From: Microbacterium paraoxydans
GTDB taxonomy: Bacteria; Actinomycetota; Actinomycetes; Actinomycetales; Microbacteriaceae
Assembly (NCBI RefSeq): GCF_900105335.1
Contig: NZ_LT629770.1
Location: 1,116,001 to 1,180,000, forward strand
Length of the DNA: 64,000 nt
Direction of reading: 5' to 3'
Shown here piece after piece: positions 60,750 through 64,000 of this stretch. Every line of letters begins with the position of its first letter. Position 1 is the first letter of the stretch. A program made the translations under genes and the position numbers. The notes under the pieces were generated by a model. The model worked only from the letters and a program-made list of their open reading frames with translations. It was not told the origin of the DNA and made no database searches.

Positions 60750-62600
60750 TCAGTCCCGAACCCTGGGCGAGCCCATCGCGGCGAAGAACTCCTCCTGAGC
60801 GCTGAACGAAGCATTCGGTTCGGCCACGTAGGTGATCTCCTTCGAGTAGTTGTTCACCACGGCGATCCCGCCACCGCCCCCGACCAAGCCCATCTCAGGC
60901 ACGCGGAAGGTGTCGGCGAACGCATCCTCGACCGGGCCCGACATGCGGTCCAGGCCGTCGATCAGGCCCTCGCCGATGTAGATACCGAACTCGCGGAAGA
61001 CCCTCGACGGCGACGCGATGCCGAAGATCCCGGCTACCGTGTCGACGATTCCGCCGAACGTGTCCTGGAACCACGCCGAGACCGACTCCCAGATCGACTT
61101 GAGGCCGTTCCACAGCCCCTGCACCACGTCACGGCCGATGTTGTACAGCCACGTCGCCGCCCCAGTGAAGACCGCCATGATCTTGTCCGGGATCGACTGG
61201 AACCACGCGATCGTGCCATTCCAAATCGCGACGGCCGTGTTCTTCACGTTGTTCCAGATACCCGACCAGAAGCCGATGAAGCCGTTCAGTGCGCCTGTGA
61301 TCCAGGAGACCCACCCCTGGAAGATGCCTCGCACATAGGCGACAAACCCCGACCACACCGCCTGGATGAAGTTGCCGATCGCGGACCACAGTCCGTTCCA
61401 CCACGAAGCGATGCCGTTGACGATCCCCATCAGCCAACCGACGAAGCCCGACCACACGCGCTGGATCCAGCCGATGAAGCCATTCCAGACGTCGGAGATC
61501 CACTGACCCACCGATGCCCAGATCGAATTCCACCAGGCGACGAATCCCTCGATCACGCCAGTGATCCAGCCAATGAACCCGCCCCAGACCTCCGAGATCC
61601 ACGCGACGGCCGTATCCCAGTTCATAATCAGCCAGACGATCGCCGCGACCAGCGCGCCGATAGCCAACACGATCCAGGTGACGGGGTTGGCGAGCAGCGC
61701 CACGGTCCACGCGGCCGTCGCCACGACTGCGGCCCAGATCGCCGGGGCGAGTGCGGCGAGGATGACAGCGCCGAGCCCGGCGACGATCGGGATGAACACG
61801 TTGGAGTTGGCGATGAGGTCGGCCAGGAAGTTGGTGACCTCGGTAATCGGCCCCTTGACCAGATCGAGTGCGGCGACCAGCTTCCCCTGGATGGTCGCGG
61901 CGAGGTTGCCTGCCGACCCCTCGAAGGTCTCGGTGGACTTCGCGGCCTCCACGGCGATGGGCTCCGTCCCCAGCTGGGTGATCGCGGCGTTGAACTCCTC
62001 GGCGGTGATCTCGCCCTTCTCCATCGCCTCCCGGAAGTTGCCCGTATAGGCACCGGCCTGGAGCAGGGCGTCCATCAGCCGTCCCGAGGCCCCGGGAATG
62101 GCGTCCGTGAGCTGGTTCCAGTTCTCGGTGGTGAGCTTGCCCGCCCCCGCAGTCTGGGTCAGGACGGACCCCACCCGACCGAAGGTCTCCGAGCTGCCAC
62201 CTGCGGCGGCGTTCAGGTTTCCGAGACTCATCGCGAGGGTGTCGTAGTCCTTGACGCCGTTCGCGGCCAGGGTCGCGGTGATGGACTGAATGTCACCGAG
62301 CGAGTAGGTCGTGGTGTCGGCGTATGCCTGGGTGCTCTTGGTCAGGGCGTCGATCTTGGCGGTGCTGAGTCCGCCGAACTCCAGGGTCTGCTTGAACTTG
62401 TCGGTGGCGTCCGAGGCTGCGACCGCATCACCGACGAAATCGGACAGCATGTCTGCGGCCTGGGCGATCGCGTCGGCGGCCACGTTGCCGAAGGCGGATC
62501 CGATAGCTGCCCCCTTCGTGGACCAGCTGTCGGTCTTCTTGTCGAAGTCGCCGTCGTCCACCTTGAGCTTGGCGACCAGCGTCCCGATGTCCAATGCCAT
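60750..62600 (-). CDS. Phage tail tape measure protein
   Basis: A 616-residue tail length determinant. N-terminal helical region (ALDIGTLVAKLKVDDGDFDKKTDSW), a tape-measure domain (about 70-250), hydrophobic helices (about 270-350), then a striking stretch of tryptophan-rich repeats (about 365-530, of the type WNGFIGWI, VWSGFVGWL, VWSGFVAYV), and a C-terminal domain. At about 0.15 nm per residue it predicts a tail near 90 nm, short for a siphophage. Start at 62600 (MALDIGT) behind GGAGATCTC. There are no minor-tail genes after it. Confidence 0.9.
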   Translation of the reverse strand: MALDIGTLVAKLKVDDGDFDKKTDSWSTKGAAIGSAFGNVAADAIAQAADMLSDFVGDAVAASDATDKFKQTLEFGGLSTAKIDALTKSTQAYADTTTYSLGDIQSITATLAANGVKDYDTLAMSLGNLNAAAGGSSETFGRVGSVLTQTAGAGKLTTENWNQLTDAIPGASGRLMDALLQAGAYTGNFREAMEKGEITAEEFNAAITQLGTEPIAVEAAKSTETFEGSAGNLAATIQGKLVAALDLVKGPITEVTNFLADLIANSNVFIPIVAGLGAVILAALAPAIWAAVVATAAWTVALLANPVTWIVLAIGALVAAIVWLIMNWDTAVAWISEVWGGFIGWITGVIEGFVAWWNSIWASVGQWISDVWNGFIGWIQRVWSGFVGWLMGIVNGIASWWNGLWSAIGNFIQAVWSGFVAYVRGIFQGWVSWITGALNGFIGFWSGIWNNVKNTAVAIWNGTIAWFQSIPDKIMAVFTGAATWLYNIGRDVVQGLWNGLKSIWESVSAWFQDTFGGIVDTVAGIFGIASPSRVFREFGIYIGEGLIDGLDRMSGPVEDAFADTFRVPEMGLVGGGGGIAVVNNYSKEITYVAEPNASFSAQEEFFAAMGSPRVRD

Positions 62601-62788
62601 GAGATCTCCAGAGTTCGTTGCTGTCAGTGCGGATCGCGGGCGATCCAACCCGCCCCGATTCCGCCGCACAATGCACCACGTCGGGTGCGGCCGGGATTTA
62701 CCCCGCGTCACGCTTCCCAGTCGTGCGGACGTACGAGTGAGAAGCCGGGCTCACTAGGATCAGGACTAAATGCGTCGCAAGGAGACAT

Positions 62789-63208
62789 GTGCCCCGCGAA
62801 AACAAGCCACGAACGGAGCCCGAAGGTTGGCGGGGTAAACGTCGGCGGATGACCTGGACTATCCCGTTCCTGACGATCGCGCTCGCACTTGGGACCCAAT
62901 GGCTCGCGCAGATAGTCGGAGGCGCGATCGTCGGCGCGGTCGTAGGTGCAGACGGCCTCGCGAACATCACTCCGGATAACTTCGAGGGTCTGAATCAGCT
63001 GGTCTGGTGGTCGTCCGGGATCATCACTGTCGTACTGATTGGGTACGTCATGATCCACGTCTACCAAGACCTCACCTGGTCCGCGTCCGGCTGGGGCATG
63101 CCGTGGGGGATCGACTGGTGGGGTAGCTTCTGGCGTCCCGTTCTCATCGGTGCCCTTGTGCACGGTGCCGCCTTCGCCATCATGATGTGGGTCTCGACGA
63201 CCAACTGA
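62789..63208 (+). CDS. Prophage membrane protein on the opposite strand (moron candidate)
   Basis: A 139-residue protein with a basic N-terminus (about 1-20) and four predicted helices (about 22-45, 68-90, 100-118, 120-137), with several tryptophans. No family is recognised. It lies on the plus strand between tail genes that run on the minus strand, and has its own GGAG ribosome binding site and a TAGGAT -10-like box at 62756. Genes placed this way are often expressed in the lysogen and can affect superinfection. Confidence 0.6.
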   Translation: MPRENKPRTEPEGWRGKRRRMTWTIPFLTIALALGTQWLAQIVGGAIVGAVVGADGLANITPDNFEGLNQLVWWSSGIITVVLIGYVMIHVYQDLTWSASGWGMPWGIDWWGSFWRPVLIGALVHGAAFAIMMWVSTTN

Positions 63209-63216
63209 CTGCACCC

Positions 63217-63588
63217 TCACGCGTCACTCTCCGCGTGCCAGGCGGCGAGCGCGGGCACCAACACCCGATCACCGCCTGGGCAGTCGCCGAAATGCACTCC
63301 GTGTACCGTGTGGCCGTCGAGCAGACCGAGCGCACGCACCCTCGCCAGCTGGTCGTCATCCAGCTGGTCGGCCCACACCATCGGACCACCACACGGACAC
63401 TCCCCCTCGATCGCCTGGATGCGACGGCGCGCGAGCCCCTCCCGCACCAGCGGCGGCGCATCGTCAGGGATGCTCTGGACGATTAGGCGGTCGAGCGGCC
63501 GATCGGCGGGGATCACCCACTCCTGGCCGGGAGCCAGCGCCGGGGCGTCATCGCCGATCGGCACCGGCTCGAACGGATCGAGACTCAC
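63217..63588 (-). CDS. Phage tail-assembly-chaperone-like protein (second ORF)
   Basis: A 123-residue protein with no named domain, acidic at the N-terminus and with a CPCGGPMVWADQLDD segment. The GTG start overlaps the stop of the preceding gene by four bases. The ORF stays open for about 25 codons upstream of that GTG, in the -1 frame of its neighbour, so it could be made as a frameshift extension (see findings). The position just before the tape measure gene fits the G/GT pair. Confidence 0.5.
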   Translation of the reverse strand: MSLDPFEPVPIGDDAPALAPGQEWVIPADRPLDRLIVQSIPDDAPPLVREGLARRRIQAIEGECPCGGPMVWADQLDDDQLARVRALGLLDGHTVHGVHFGDCPGGDRVLVPALAAWHAESDA

Positions 63589-64000
63589 TGAGCACCCCCG
63601 AAGGTGGGAGGGAGCTCGCGCCACCGATCCTCGACCGGGAGGGCCATTGTTCGCTGGAACCACTCGAACCAGACCGCGCGCTGCTCGCGGGTGAGGTTGT
63701 GCAGCGCGGGCGGGTCCTCGTCGAACGAGAACGCCACGAAGTCAAGGAGGGCGCTCTCCAGCCGGTCCGCCTCCACGCGCCCGAGCACGTCACCGAGACC
63801 GAAGCCGCGCTCGTGGGCCACGAATGCCAGCGTCCGGGCGAGCGCGTACGGCGAGCGATGCTGCTGCACCTCCGCTGCCCACGCCGGGTTGATCCGACTG
63901 AACGTATAGATGACCTGCCGGACGGTGCGTTCCTCGTAGGGCACCTGGGGCAGAGGGTCGTCGCGGTGGGTCTGCCGACGAGCGCCGAACTTGCGGTGCC
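63585..64000 (-). CDS. Phage tail-assembly-chaperone-like protein (first ORF, 5' end cut by the window)
   Basis: At least 119 residues from a GTG at 63944, and the frame stays open with protein-like sequence (HRKFGARRQTHRDDPLP) to the window edge, so the gene may start outside. YTFSRINPAWAAEVQQHRSPYALARTLAFVAHERGFGLGDVLGR and LTREQRAVWFEWFQR are helical. Its place before the tape measure gene and a slippery-looking CGGGGGT near its end suggest the G protein of a tail-assembly-chaperone pair. Confidence 0.5.
   Translation of the reverse strand, partial: HRKFGARRQTHRDDPLPQVPYEERTVRQVIYTFSRINPAWAAEVQQHRSPYALARTLAFVAHERGFGLGDVLGRVEADRLESALLDFVAFSFDEDPPALHNLTREQRAVWFEWFQRTMALPVEDRWRELPPTFGGAQ

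Larger units (their letters stand above)
57632..64000. mobile_element. Prophage (left part, continues past the window)
   Basis: The element runs from the junction in the DUF4244 gene (about 57625-57640) to the right edge. It carries a large serine integrase as the terminal gene, three small genes just upstream of it, a WhiB-like regulator, a tape measure protein, chaperone-like tail genes and one opposite-strand membrane gene. The sequence just outside the host part, around CGTCCGACACTTGCGAGTTA, contains the attachment-site half. Confidence 0.82.

Overview
The window is chromosomal DNA of a high-GC actinobacterium, most likely a Microbacterium (Microbacteriaceae). The signs are the GC-rich codon use, a CIRCE-controlled groEL without groES, CarD next to a fused ispDF, a WXG100 protein, GlnR/SenX3-RegX3-type regulators, a SigK-RskA-DipZ-fasciclin locus, DUF4032/DUF3263/DUF4244/LytR_C proteins, and many promoters that place a TANNNT -10 box only 6-7 nt before the start codon (leaderless genes). 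About 57.6 kb is ordinary host chromosome. The last 6.4 kb is the left end of a prophage that continues past the right edge.

Layout. 1-9 kb: the end of an XPB-type helicase, a CPBP protease, a two-component pair, a lone WXG100 protein, groEL with two CIRCE operators, a LytR_C membrane protein, DUF3263, DUF2332, msrB and a nitroreductase. 9-15 kb: a DMT exporter facing away from an ABC exporter/histidine kinase/LuxR-regulator operon with paired palindromic operators, an aldo/keto reductase and a 50-residue membrane protein. 15-24 kb: tRNA-Thr(TGT), a thioredoxin-fold protein lacking CxxC, a shared sugar-importer ATPase (MsiK type) with a structured leader, a DUF4032 kinase-like protein, then rlmB, cysS, ispDF and carD on the minus strand. 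24-42 kb is rich in phosphate genes: regX3-senX3 divergent from phoU, gpmA, glnR, ppk, a MutT1-type Nudix-phosphatase and pstSCAB. PHO-box-like direct repeats lie before ppk and pstS. Between these are a methyltransferase, an amino-acid permease, YgfZ, a nitrobindin-like protein and small membrane proteins.

42-47 kb: a candidate small RNA, then rskA-sigK-dipZ divergent from a fasciclin lipoprotein. Both sides of the divergent promoter region carry SigK-like boxes, so this looks like one self-contained SigK regulon resembling the mycobacterial mpt83/dipZ system. 47-57 kb: tRNA-Lys(TTT), tRNA-Thr(CGT), a DJ-1/PfpI protein, a CGNR regulator, DUF1697, pncA, a TAP-like lipoprotein hydrolase, holB, tmk, topA and the end of a Tad pilus cluster (a TadE-like protein and an Rv3654c-type protein).

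The prophage has inserted into the Tad pilin gene (DUF4244), leaving only its C-terminal part at about 57522-57632. The large serine integrase is the terminal phage gene. Its reading frame now runs without a stop through the junction and into tadE, giving a 719-codon fused frame. Inside the element, on the minus strand, are three small genes just upstream of the integrase, a WhiB-like regulator, a 616-residue tape measure protein and two overlapping ORFs that resemble tail-assembly chaperones. One plus-strand membrane-protein gene interrupts the tail genes. The usual tail-tip and lysis genes are missing after the tape measure gene, so the element may be rearranged or defective.

No stretch longer than about 300 bases lacks a gene. 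The longest intergenic gaps (about 150-230 bases) lie near 14.9, 16.4, 26.6, 37.0, 42.3, 46.2 and 47.7 kb, and most hold the regulatory elements listed.
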